From positions 22,227-86,226 of the forward strand of contig JABHEG010000137.1 in the NCBI GenBank assembly GCA_018676675.1: DNA of 64,000 nucleotides, in the 5' to 3' direction. The stretch comes from Lentisphaerota bacterium. Lineage in GTDB: Bacteria; Verrucomicrobiota; Lentisphaeria; Oligosphaerales; JABHEG01. Position numbers and translations under genes: made by a program. Position 1 is the first letter of the stretch, and each line of letters opens with the position of its first letter. Shown here piece by piece: positions 8,039 to 16,510 of this stretch. The notes beneath the pieces were generated by a model. That model worked only from the letters and a program-made list of their open reading frames with translations. It searched no databases and had not been told where the DNA came from.

Positions 8039-9636
8039 AACTGGGTCCCGACATGTGCCCCAGCCTGACCAACGCCGTCCACCGGGGATCCCCGGCGGCG
8101 ACGCGGGAGCAGGACCTCGCGCGTTCGTGTGGGAGAGAAAATGTAGGACACACGGGCGCGAAACCCCGCCCTCTGACCGGCGTATGCCTCCTGGTCCTGC
8201 TGTGCCTGCATCCCGCCACAGCAGGAGCCATGCACTCAGAACAGAGACCCATACGCGTCGGCATATTCCAGAATGAGCCGATCGTGTTCCAGGATGAAAG
8301 CGGCGTAGCACAAGGCCTCTATGTCGATCTTGTGAACGCCATCGGCAAAGAAGAGGGCTGGAACATTGAGTACGTGCTCGACTCCTGGGATGGCTGCCTG
8401 AAACGACTGGAAGCCCGGGATATCGACCTCATGACATGCATCGCCTACGCCGCGGAACGCGATGCCTTCGCCGATTGGTCTCGCGAGGTCGTTTGGACCC
8501 TCTGGGGTGTGATCTTCGTGCGCCCTGAATCCGGCATCGAGAATGTGCCGTCACTGGCCGGAAAGAGGGTGGCCATCCTCAAAGGAGGAATCAACGGGTT
8601 GAACTTCCTGGAGCTCTGCTCGGAGTTCGACATCAGCTGCGACATTCTCCCGCTGTCAGCCTATCATGCACAGCTGAAGGCGGTCGAGTCGGGAGAGGCC
8701 GAGGCAGCCGTTGTAAACAGCGTATTCGGAACTATGCACGGGGCTGAATACCAGGTCAGGCAAACGCCCATCGTCTTCAGTCCCGTCAGTGCCTTTTTCG
8801 CCGTCCCGGAGGGCACCAACGGGGATCTCCTCAAGACGATAGACCACTACCTCTCCAGATGGAAACAGGACGGCGATTCCGTCTACTACCGATCACTGAG
8901 ACGATGGCTTTCCTCCACGACCGAGAGGATCCGCGTCATTCCGGGCTGGATCCCTGTGGCGCTGTCCGTGCTCGCGTCCGGGTTACTGGTGCTCCTGCTA
9001 TGGACCCGCCTCCTGGGACGGGCAGTCAACGACCGGACCGCGGAACTGCAGGAAAGCGAAAGTCGCTTCCGGCATGCCGTCACGGAGTCCCCGTTCCCGA
9101 TCATGATCCATGCTGAAGACGGGGAAGTGTTGATGATCAGCGACGTATGGACGACCCTCACCGGGTACACTACTGACGACATCCCCACGGTGGCTGAATG
9201 GACCCGAAGGGCCTACGGAGAAGACAAGCAACCTGCCCAGGACACCATCAGGAAGCTCTACGCAATCGACAGCCGAGTAGACGAAGGCGACCGGACCATC
9301 GCGACACGCTCAGGTGAGCGTATCGTGTGGAGCTTCAGTTCAGCCCCGCTCCCGCCGCTTCCGGATGGCAGGCGCCTTGTCATCAGCATGGCCATGGACA
9401 TCACTCAGCGCAAGCAAGTCGAGGAAGAACTGGCGACGCACCGCGAGCACTTGGAGCAACTGGTCGCAGATCGTACCCGGAAGGTGCGCGGAACCATGAA
9501 GGTGATGGCCGGCCGCGAAGTCCGTATGGGGGAACTGAAAAAAGTGATCCACAAGCTCCGGCAGCAACTCCTGGAATCCGGACTGGAACCGGTAGCCGCT
9601 GATCCAGTTGGTCGCGGAAAGGAAGCAAGCCCATGA
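8035..9636 (+). CDS. Periplasmic SBP_bac_3-PAS membrane sensor lacking a kinase domain
   Basis: About 533 aa. A hydrophobic signal segment (TGVCLLVLLCLHPATAGA, about residues 48-65) precedes a family-3 solute-binding domain (about 72-295; IRVGIFQNEPIVFQDESGVA, YVDLVNAI). A TM helix follows (about 305-325, IPVALSVLASGLLVLLLW), then a cytoplasmic PAS domain (about 338-460) and a coiled coil. The end, MAGREVRMGELKKVIHKLRQQL, matches the C-terminal motif of the preceding protein. No kinase or other output domain follows. The start overlaps the upstream stop; about 45 residues before the signal look non-essential, and Met at 8053 is an alternative. It probably reports a periplasmic ligand, perhaps an amino acid, to a separate kinase. 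Confidence 0.85.
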   Translation: MKLGPDMCPSLTNAVHRGSPAATREQDLARSCGRENVGHTGAKPRPLTGVCLLVLLCLHPATAGAMHSEQRPIRVGIFQNEPIVFQDESGVAQGLYVDLVNAIGKEEGWNIEYVLDSWDGCLKRLEARDIDLMTCIAYAAERDAFADWSREVVWTLWGVIFVRPESGIENVPSLAGKRVAILKGGINGLNFLELCSEFDISCDILPLSAYHAQLKAVESGEAEAAVVNSVFGTMHGAEYQVRQTPIVFSPVSAFFAVPEGTNGDLLKTIDHYLSRWKQDGDSVYYRSLRRWLSSTTERIRVIPGWIPVALSVLASGLLVLLLWTRLLGRAVNDRTAELQESESRFRHAVTESPFPIMIHAEDGEVLMISDVWTTLTGYTTDDIPTVAEWTRRAYGEDKQPAQDTIRKLYAIDSRVDEGDRTIATRSGERIVWSFSSAPLPPLPDGRRLVISMAMDITQRKQVEEELATHREHLEQLVADRTRKVRGTMKVMAGREVRMGELKKVIHKLRQQLLESGLEPVAADPVGRGKEASP

Positions 9637-10118
9637 AAACGGCCGGTCGGGACGTTGGGGCTGGGGTGCGCCACGGCATGATGCCACGACTTGCCCGTGT
9701 TGCGGCTGCTCTGGCATTCGGAATGGGCACGGCCTCCGCCCAGAACACGGAGCGGCCTGAGCTGACCGTCGCAGTCGCACACTGGCCCCCATGGAAAATT
9801 GTCCATGAGGACGGCTCGGTCGGTGGTCATGACGCCGACATTCTGCGCGCGATGGAAGGTCAGCTCGGGGTGACGTTCGCGTTTAAGGCATACCCGTGGA
9901 AGCGCTGCGTTGAGATGCTCAAACTAGGGCGGATAAATGTGGTCAGTTCAGGGAAACTCTCGGAGATTCTGGGGCCTCCCGGACGCACGACGAAGGAGAC
10001 GTTCCAGGAGGAGGACGCCGTTGAGAGGCAGGAAGACACGAGGGACCATGTGCCACAGAGCACATCTCCGGAAGCGGCCGGCGCCGGAACCGGGAAGGCG
10101 GAGGAAACGAGTGAGTAG
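9633..10118 (+). CDS. Truncated family-3 solute-binding protein
   Basis: About 161 aa. A signal peptide (LARVAAALAFGMGTASA) is followed by the first lobe of an SBP_bac_3 domain (LTVAVAHWPPWKIVHEDG, then HDADILRAM and MLKLGRINVVSSGK). After about residue 110 similarity stops, and the rest is a charged, Pro/Gly-rich tail that does not resemble the second lobe. A normal domain needs about 220 residues, so this is a truncated or decayed binding protein, possibly the remnant of a sensor once joined to the kinase downstream. The start overlaps the upstream stop (ATGA), and the end overlaps the kinase GTG by 8 bases, so translation of the tail may serve coupling. Ligand binding is unlikely if expressed as is. 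Confidence 0.6.
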   Translation: MKTAGRDVGAGVRHGMMPRLARVAAALAFGMGTASAQNTERPELTVAVAHWPPWKIVHEDGSVGGHDADILRAMEGQLGVTFAFKAYPWKRCVEMLKLGRINVVSSGKLSEILGPPGRTTKETFQEEDAVERQEDTRDHVPQSTSPEAAGAGTGKAEETSE

Positions 10119-11754
10119 CGCCCACCACGGCAGATTGGGACATCGTTTTGCGGCGACGTTACTCCTCGCCGCGGGAACGACGTTCCTCGTCCTCACAACC
10201 GTCCTGGCCCTCGTCAATGCGGACATGGCCAGACGACGGTTGGAGTTCCGCCTGACGGACCTGTGCCACCAGGTGGAGCTCAGTCTTGCCAGCGCGCTGT
10301 GGCAGTACAACCACGCCTACGTTGAGGATCTTCTTGATGCCCTTTTTCTGACCGAGGAAATCGTCTATGCGGAAGTGCTGGCGGAGGGGCAGACAGTCGA
10401 CAGCAGGACCCGCCCGGGGATGCCGTTGAGGACCTTCGCCTTCTACGGTGACTCGCCGGACCACAGCGTCAGGACTGTTGCAGTCCGGCACCAGGGCGAG
10501 GTAGTGGGCCACTTCCGAATGGCCGCGACGCACGACACGATCCGGCGCACGGTCATGCGAGACGTGTCCACAGCGGCATGCTGGTTGCTGGTCGTCGCCA
10601 TCGCCATCGCGGTGACGACTCTCATCCTCGTTGAGCGTGCCGTTCTTGCCCCTCTGAATCGCCTCAAGGGGTCCGCTGCGACAATCGCAGCTGGTGACCT
10701 GGATGCCCCGATCGACACAAGCGGAGATGACGAGTTCGGTCAACTCGCGACAGCGTTCGCAGGAATGATGGGCGATCTCAGAACGACCATGGCCTCACGC
10801 GATGAACTCAACCAGGAGATCGCCCGAAGAGAAGCAGTTGAGGGCGAACTGCGCAGGGAGCGCCAGGGCTTGGAGAAGCAGGTAGAGAGCCGGACGACTG
10901 AGCTCCGGGAGCGCACCGAAGACGCCGAGCTACTCAATCGAGCCATGGTGAACCTGCTCGAAGACATGCAGTCCACGAACAAGCAGTTGGGGCGGTCAAC
11001 TCGGGAACTGGCTGCAGCAAACCAAGAGCTTGAGGCATTCAGTTATTCCGTTTCGCACGACCTGCGGGCGCCCCTGCGCGCCATCAATGGATTCAGCTCC
11101 GCAATTGCAGAAGACTACGCCGACATCCTGGATGACGAGGGCAAGGACTACCTTGGGAGCCTCTGTCAGGCAACGCGACAGATGGGAGACCTCATCGATG
11201 CCATGCTTCAGTTGTCCCGCGTCTCCCGTGGTGACCTCCACCGGGAAGACGTTGATCTGACCTCGATGGCGACGGAAATCTTCACCAACCTGCGGAGCGC
11301 GGCCCCCGAGCGGATCTGCACATGCACGGTCAAGCCCGGGCTGCGTGCCACGGCCGACCGGAAGCTCCTCCATGCGGTCGTCCACAACCTGCTGGAGAAT
11401 GCGTGGAAGTTCACCGGAAAGACGGCGGACGCATCGATAGAGTTCGGAGCCATCGCTGAACCGCATGTCCCTTCCGGCGAGGAAGCCCCTCCCCCAGACA
11501 GCTCAGCCCCTCCTGGCACATTGTCCCACGCCATGGCATACTACGTTAAGGACAATGGGGCCGGCTTTGACATGGCCTTTGCAGACAAGCTCTTCGGGGC
11601 ATTCCAACGCCTGCACCGGGCTACCGACTTTGAAGGAATCGGGATCGGCCTGGCAACAGTGCAACGGATCATACACCGACACGGCGGCCGGATATGGGCC
11701 GAAGCGGAAGAAGGCGTGGGAGCGACCTTCTACTTCACCTTGCCACAGCTGTAG
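10111..11754 (+). CDS. Membrane HAMP sensor histidine kinase (phytochrome-type core)
   Basis: About 547 aa from the GTG at 10111, which has GGAGG 8 bases upstream; the ORF-track start at 9937 adds Arg-rich sequence overlapping the truncated gene. Order: TM1 (about 13-35), a periplasmic sensor of about 110 residues (LASALWQYNHAYVEDLL), TM2 (about 150-175), HAMP, coiled coil, DHp with phospho-acceptor His in SYSVSHDLRAPLRAING, and HATPase with NLLENAWKFT (N box), DNGAGFD (G1) and GIGIGLATVQRII (G2). All catalytic boxes are present, so it should autophosphorylate. This core is typical of kinases paired with Rcp1-like single-domain receivers, and exactly such a gene follows 38 bases later, making it the probable partner. 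Confidence 0.92.
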   Translation: MSSAHHGRLGHRFAATLLLAAGTTFLVLTTVLALVNADMARRRLEFRLTDLCHQVELSLASALWQYNHAYVEDLLDALFLTEEIVYAEVLAEGQTVDSRTRPGMPLRTFAFYGDSPDHSVRTVAVRHQGEVVGHFRMAATHDTIRRTVMRDVSTAACWLLVVAIAIAVTTLILVERAVLAPLNRLKGSAATIAAGDLDAPIDTSGDDEFGQLATAFAGMMGDLRTTMASRDELNQEIARREAVEGELRRERQGLEKQVESRTTELRERTEDAELLNRAMVNLLEDMQSTNKQLGRSTRELAAANQELEAFSYSVSHDLRAPLRAINGFSSAIAEDYADILDDEGKDYLGSLCQATRQMGDLIDAMLQLSRVSRGDLHREDVDLTSMATEIFTNLRSAAPERICTCTVKPGLRATADRKLLHAVVHNLLENAWKFTGKTADASIEFGAIAEPHVPSGEEAPPPDSSAPPGTLSHAMAYYVKDNGAGFDMAFADKLFGAFQRLHRATDFEGIGIGLATVQRIIHRHGGRIWAEAEEGVGATFYFTLPQL

Positions 11755-11792
11755 CTGGCAGCCCACCTTGGGCACAACGGAAAGACCACGCG

Positions 11793-12236
11793 ATGAGCTC
11801 TGCACAGAAGGTGATTCTGCTGGTCGAGGATAACCCGCATGATGTGAAACTCACTCAGCGAGCGTTCAAGAAGTGTAATGTCGCAAATGAGCTGATCGTC
11901 GCCGAGGATGGCCTGGAAGCGCTTGACTACCTGTTCGCCACCGGCCGGCACGCCGACCGTGCCCCAGGCGACCTGCCCGCCGTCGTCCTCCTCGACCTCA
12001 AACTCCCGAAGATCGATGGGCTCGAGGTCCTGCGCAGGATCCGCGCAGACAGCCGGACGAAACACCTTCCGGTAGTGATCCTGACCTCGTCAAAGGAAGA
12101 GAGCGACATCATCGGCGGTTACGAAGCAGGCACGAACAGCTACATCCGCAAACCTGTGGAGTTTGGCGAATTCGTCAATACCATAGCGAAGCTGGGGCTC
12201 TACTGGCTGGTGCTGAACGAAGCCCCGACACGTTGA
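11793..12236 (+). CDS. Single-domain response regulator (Rcp1-like receiver)
   Basis: About 147 aa, a stand-alone receiver with no output domain. It has the acidic pocket (LLVEDNPHDVKLTQRAF), phospho-acceptor Asp in VVLLDLKLPKIDG, Thr/Ser in VILTSSKEE and the conserved Lys in YIRKPV. The DNPHDVKLTQRAFKK style and the extended loop after the first helices (FATGRHADRAPGDLPA) are typical of Rcp1-like regulators that work with phytochrome-type kinases. The start at 11793 follows the array reading; the longer ORF-track start overlaps the kinase. It is probably a phosphate shuttle between the upstream kinase and downstream proteins. Its stop overlaps a possible TTG start of the next gene. Confidence 0.92.
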   Translation: MSSAQKVILLVEDNPHDVKLTQRAFKKCNVANELIVAEDGLEALDYLFATGRHADRAPGDLPAVVLLDLKLPKIDGLEVLRRIRADSRTKHLPVVILTSSKEESDIIGGYEAGTNSYIRKPVEFGEFVNTIAKLGLYWLVLNEAPTR

Positions 12237-12262
12237 CTGTGAGACGGCACGGAAGAAAGAAC

Positions 12263-13834
12263 ATGGCTCGCCAACCACCGACACCCGATCCCGACGTCCC
12301 GCTTCGCCTGCTCCTCGTCGAGGATTCGGAACTCGACGCCAAGTTGCTGCTGCGCACCGTACGCCAGGCCGGATATGTCGTTGAGCATCGACGAGTTGAC
12401 ACAGCTGTCGACCTGGACCGAGCGTTGGCCTCAGAGCCCTGGGACGCCATCGTCTCAGACTACAGCATGCCTGGTTTCAACGGGCTCCAGGCGCTGGCCA
12501 TCGCCATCGAGTCAGGTCTCGATCTGCCGTTCATCATCGTCTCCGGAACCGTCGGCGAGGACGTTGCCGTTGGGACCATGAAGGCTGGAGCTCACGACTA
12601 CCTGCTCAAAGATAACCTGACCCGACTTGTACCCGCGATCGAGCGAGAGATGCGCGAAGCGCAAATGCGGGCCACGAGCCGCGAGGCCGGAAGGCAGCTC
12701 CGACGAAGTGAAGAGAAGTACCGTTCGCTTGTCGAATCGGCCTCCGAACACCTGTTCATGCTGGATCGAGACGGGGTCTTTGCCGCCAGCAACTGGCGGT
12801 CGTTCCCCTGCGGAAGGGTCACCAGCGGCCCCCTCGCCGGGCACGCCCTTGAGGACATCCTGCCCCCGGAAGAAGCAGAACGCTACCGTGGTCACCTCGG
12901 GAAGGTCTTCCGAACAGGCGAGCCAGTGGAGTTTGAGCACGAGTTAGTCGAATCTGGGGGCCTCCGCCACCACGCAGACACACTTTACCCCATCCACGGC
13001 GAACACGGCATCACCTATGTTGGAGGAATCTGTCGCGACATCACCGAACTCAAGAATGCGGAAGCGGAGAGCCTCGATCTCCAAGCCCAACTTGTCCAAG
13101 CCCAGAGACTCGAGGCCATCGGGACTCTTGCCGGGGGAGTGGCCCATGAGATTAACAACCCCGTCAATGGGGTCATGGGATACGCGGATCTCATTCTGCG
13201 CCGACTCGCCCCCGACTCCCGAGAAGCAGAATTCGCGCAGGAGATCAAGCACGAGACAAACCGCATCGCGACGATCGTCCGCAACCTGCTTAGCTTCGCT
13301 CGCCAGGAGAACGAGCTCCCCGCGCACGTTCGTCTCGGGGAAGTGATCGACGCAACGCTGTCACTGGTTCGCACGGTCATGCGACACGATCAGATCGCCC
13401 TGGACATCGAGGTCGGTGACGATCTTCCCTGCGTCAACTGTCGGTCCCAGCAGCTCCAGCAAGTCCTCATGAATCTCATGACCAACGCCCGGGACGCTCT
13501 GAATGAGCGGTACCCGAAACACGATGGCAACAAGACGCTCGTCCTCAAGGCCGAGACATTCCAGCACGATGGTCGCGAGTGGGCCCGGATCACCGTCGAG
13601 GACCATGGAACGGGCATCAGTCCCGAGGTGCAGGAACGGATGTTCGACCCATTTTTCACCACCAAGCCCAGAGATAGAGGGACAGGTTTGGGGCTCTCGA
13701 TCAGCCATGGCATTATCACGGAACACGGCGGACGACTCTCGGTCGATAGTAAGCCAGGGGAGTACACGCGCTTCCACGTCGAACTGCCCACAGCCGAAAC
13801 GTACGCCGCTGAGACACCAGGAGACGCGCCCTAG
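12263..13834 (+). CDS. Hybrid REC-PAS-histidine kinase
   Basis: About 523 aa from the ATG at 12263; a TTG at 12233 overlapping the previous stop (TTGA) is an alternative. An N-terminal receiver (about 14-130; LLLVEDSELDAKLL, acceptor Asp in IVSDYSMPGFNG, Lys in YLLKDN) is followed by PAS (about 155-275), DHp (GTLAGGVAHEINNPVNGVMG) and HATPase (NLMTNARDALNERYP, EDHGTGISP, GTGLGLSISHGI). All catalytic boxes are intact. The input is therefore phosphorylation or a PAS ligand and the output is phosphotransfer. The kinase core is closely similar to that of the next kinase gene at 14218, pointing to local duplication. No TM segment was seen. Confidence 0.92.
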   Translation: MARQPPTPDPDVPLRLLLVEDSELDAKLLLRTVRQAGYVVEHRRVDTAVDLDRALASEPWDAIVSDYSMPGFNGLQALAIAIESGLDLPFIIVSGTVGEDVAVGTMKAGAHDYLLKDNLTRLVPAIEREMREAQMRATSREAGRQLRRSEEKYRSLVESASEHLFMLDRDGVFAASNWRSFPCGRVTSGPLAGHALEDILPPEEAERYRGHLGKVFRTGEPVEFEHELVESGGLRHHADTLYPIHGEHGITYVGGICRDITELKNAEAESLDLQAQLVQAQRLEAIGTLAGGVAHEINNPVNGVMGYADLILRRLAPDSREAEFAQEIKHETNRIATIVRNLLSFARQENELPAHVRLGEVIDATLSLVRTVMRHDQIALDIEVGDDLPCVNCRSQQLQQVLMNLMTNARDALNERYPKHDGNKTLVLKAETFQHDGREWARITVEDHGTGISPEVQERMFDPFFTTKPRDRGTGLGLSISHGIITEHGGRLSVDSKPGEYTRFHVELPTAETYAAETPGDAP

Positions 13835-13909
13835 TGCCAACGCTGTTGACTTGGGGGCACGGTCGTCCGGGACGCCGCCTCCAGGAGCATTTGCAGGGAC
13901 TAGACGCGC

Positions 13910-14105
13910 TGGAGGCCGATGCTTGTCCCGCCATAGCCGGACGGCGATGGGGGATCCTCAGCGGCCGTCTTCTCCGTGAAGGGACCAGCTCAATCACACC
14001 GACCTGTTGGAGGGCCGGTGCTTGTCCCGCCATAGCCGGACGGCGGCGGGAGATCCTCAGCAACCGTCTTCTCCGTGAAGGGACCAGCTCAACCATACCG
14101 ACCTG
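13910..14105 (+). repeat. Tandem direct repeat, two ~98-bp copies
   Basis: Two consecutive copies start near 13910 and 14008 and share gcttgtcccgccatagccgg, the block cgtcttctccgtgaagggac and ccgacctgt, with about ten differences. The second copy contains a possible hairpin (tcccgcc / ggcggga). The repeats occupy most of the otherwise gene-free 380-base gap between two paralogous kinases. Short ORFs through them show the repeat but no protein family. Confidence 0.8.
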
Positions 14106-14217
14106 TCGTAGTCAGAGTACACGTGATTACCGCCGTTGTTGATGTGCGGATACTCCGCTGAGCGCCTGGCTCTCAACGCCCCCCGAACTCAGCGATGGAC
14201 CGGGGTGGAGAAGCACC

Positions 14218-16278
14218 ATGACAGACCATCGCACAGGAGACGCGAGCACCAACGCCCAAGACGGAACGGGAACCGGCAACACGGGTGCGCTGGCTCACCC
14301 TGAACAACGCTGGCGCACGCTCTTCGAAAACATGGCCCAGGGCGTGTTCTACCAGCGCGCGGACAGTGTGCTGATCGACTGCAACCCATCCCTGCTGCAA
14401 ATCCTCGGTGTAACCCGTGAGCAGTTCATAGGGAGGACGTCCCTTGATCCCGAGTGGCAGGTCATTCGTGAAGACGGCTCGCCACTGCCCGGCGAAGACC
14501 ACCCCTCGATGGTAGCCCTGCGCACGGGCAAAGACGTTCGGAACGCGATCGTGGGCGTGCTCAACCCGGAGAAGGCGAGTTACGTGTGGCTCAGCATCAC
14601 GGCAATCCCGCAGTTCAGGGATGGCGATGAGCGTCCATTCCAGGCCTTCGTCATCGTCCACGATATCACAGAAATCAGGGGTGCCGAACAGCGGGAGAAG
14701 GACGCCATGGTGAGGCTTCGCCTGGCCATGGAAAGCGCGGGCGAGGGCACGTGGGAATGGGACCACACGACCGGCCTGGTGACCTTTGACGCTGTGTCGT
14801 CAAAGATGATGGGCTACGAGGCCAAGCTCCCCCCAAAATCGGGTACTTGGGCCGTGGCTCAAATCCATCCCGATGACCGGGCCGAAGTCGACCGGCTGTA
14901 TGCGGCTTACCTTGCCGGAAAGACGGACACGATTGCGACAGAGTTTCGGCTTGAGAAAGCAGACGGGGACTACACCTGGGTGGCATCCGCGGCCCGGATA
15001 GTCCGCGCAACTCCCGACGACACGCCGCTCCTCACCGTCGGCGTACTTCGAGACATCACCAAATCGCGGCAGGCAGAAACAGCCTTACGGGAGGGTCGCC
15101 GGAGGCTGATGACGCTGATGAGTAACCTGCCCGGCATGGCCTACCGCTGCGCCAATACTCCGGCATGGCCCATGGATTTCGTCAGCCAGGGGTGTGTCGC
15201 CCTGACAGGATACACGGCCACAGAACTCACGGGGGCGTCTGCACCTGACTTTGGGGATCTCATCCATCCAGGAGACCGGAAACTCGTCTGGAACACCGTC
15301 CAGGCAGGCGTTCTGGCAGGCCGCCCGTTTGTCGTGGAATACCGCCTCATCCACAGAGATGGAAGCCAGCGATGGATGTGGGAACAGGGGCGAGCTGTCG
15401 AGTCAGACGACACGGGCACGGCAGTGCTTGAAGGCTTCATCTCCGACATCACCGCCCGCAAACTGGCCGAGGAGGAGCACCTCAGAATGGAGGCCCAGCT
15501 CCGCCAGGCCCAGAAGCTCGAATCCATCGGGACATTGGCAGGAGGAGTCGCCCACGAGATCAACAACCCGATCAACGGCATAATGGGTTACGCGGACCTC
15601 ATCCTGAAGCGTATCGATGCCGGGACCGAGGCCGCGACCTTCGCGGAAGAGATCAAGCACGAGACCAAACGCGTCGCCGATATCGTCCGCAACCTTCTCG
15701 CGTTCGCACGCCAAGGCGGGGAGAGGCGTGGCGCCGTCCACATCCAGGAAGTCGTCCAGGCCACTGTTTCCTTGATCCGGACCATCATAAAGAGGGATCA
15801 GATCGAGCTGGTAGTCGACATACCGGAAGATCTGCCGTGCATCCGCTGCCGGCCGCAGCAGATTCAGCAGGTACTGATGAACCTGATGACAAATGCCCGC
15901 GATGCCCTGAACGAGCGTTACCCAAAGCTCTCCCCGGAGAAGACGCTTGTCGTCGGCGCAAGGTCCCTTGAACGCGCAGGCACGCCATGGATTCGCGTGA
16001 CCGTCGAGGACCATGGAACCGGGATCGAGCCGGATGTGCGTGAACGGATGCTCGATCCGTTCTTCACAACCAAACCCGGAACGGTCGGGACGGGGCTGGG
16101 ACTGTCTATAAGCCACGGCATCGTTCAGGAACACGGGGGCGTGCTCTCAGTGGAGAGTGAGGTCGGGGAGTACACGCGTTTCCATGTTGATCTACCAGCC
16201 GGAACCACCCCGGACACCGACACTGAGATGTGCTGGGAGCATGAACCGGAGACCAGCGTCGGTCGCGGCAGACACTGA
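14218..16278 (+). CDS. Triple-PAS sensor histidine kinase
   Basis: About 686 aa; the ATG follows GGAGAAG. Three PAS units lie at about 25-145, 160-280 and 290-415, the first two closing with VHDITEIR and LRDITKSR. DHp contains His in GTLAGGVAHEINNPINGIMG (about 440), and HATPase shows NLMTNARDALNERYP, EDHGTGIEP and GTGLGLSISHGI. The core parallels the kinase at 12263 almost block for block, including EEIKHET and IVRNLLAFARQ. No receiver, TM segment or signal peptide is present, so it is a cytoplasmic kinase whose receiver partner must be supplied in trans. The C-terminal tail after about 655 is unstructured. It is the last gene before a possible promoter. Confidence 0.93.
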   Translation: MTDHRTGDASTNAQDGTGTGNTGALAHPEQRWRTLFENMAQGVFYQRADSVLIDCNPSLLQILGVTREQFIGRTSLDPEWQVIREDGSPLPGEDHPSMVALRTGKDVRNAIVGVLNPEKASYVWLSITAIPQFRDGDERPFQAFVIVHDITEIRGAEQREKDAMVRLRLAMESAGEGTWEWDHTTGLVTFDAVSSKMMGYEAKLPPKSGTWAVAQIHPDDRAEVDRLYAAYLAGKTDTIATEFRLEKADGDYTWVASAARIVRATPDDTPLLTVGVLRDITKSRQAETALREGRRRLMTLMSNLPGMAYRCANTPAWPMDFVSQGCVALTGYTATELTGASAPDFGDLIHPGDRKLVWNTVQAGVLAGRPFVVEYRLIHRDGSQRWMWEQGRAVESDDTGTAVLEGFISDITARKLAEEEHLRMEAQLRQAQKLESIGTLAGGVAHEINNPINGIMGYADLILKRIDAGTEAATFAEEIKHETKRVADIVRNLLAFARQGGERRGAVHIQEVVQATVSLIRTIIKRDQIELVVDIPEDLPCIRCRPQQIQQVLMNLMTNARDALNERYPKLSPEKTLVVGARSLERAGTPWIRVTVEDHGTGIEPDVRERMLDPFFTTKPGTVGTGLGLSISHGIVQEHGGVLSVESEVGEYTRFHVDLPAGTTPDTDTEMCWEHEPETSVGRGRH

Positions 16279-16389
16279 CGGCTTCCACAGATGACACGGG
16301 CAGACACAGGACCGCTCCCGTTGGCCTCGGCTCGGACAGACCGGGCGAACGGCTCCCCATGACCGGTTGCATCGGCGCCGAAGAACTCC

Positions 16390-16418
16390 TTGATATCCCA
16401 TTCCGAAACTGCTATGTT
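16390..16418 (+). promoter_or_regulatory. Candidate sigma-70-type promoter before the HTH-receiver gene
   Basis: TTGATA (5 of 6 to the consensus -35) is followed after 17 bases by TATGTT (4 of 6 to the -10), about 93 bases before the GTG of the next gene. The surrounding 100 bases look less GC-rich than the flanking coding DNA. This would split the array into two transcription units. Motif match only. Confidence 0.4.
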
Positions 16419-16510
16419 CAACCACATACAACCATGTACATCCTTAGTGCATCACATCGCATAGCCAAGTTGGCTCGACCGACAGAAGCAGATCCACCGG
16501 AGAGTTGGGT

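Noticed and set aside
13910-14105. Possible CRISPR array
   Set aside because: Only two long units with no short repeat/unique spacer pattern and no cas genes nearby.
13716-14142. Small ORFs through the tandem repeat (126 aa - strand, 102 aa + strand)
   Set aside because: They only translate the 98-bp repeat and neighbouring coding DNA; no independent evidence of a protein.
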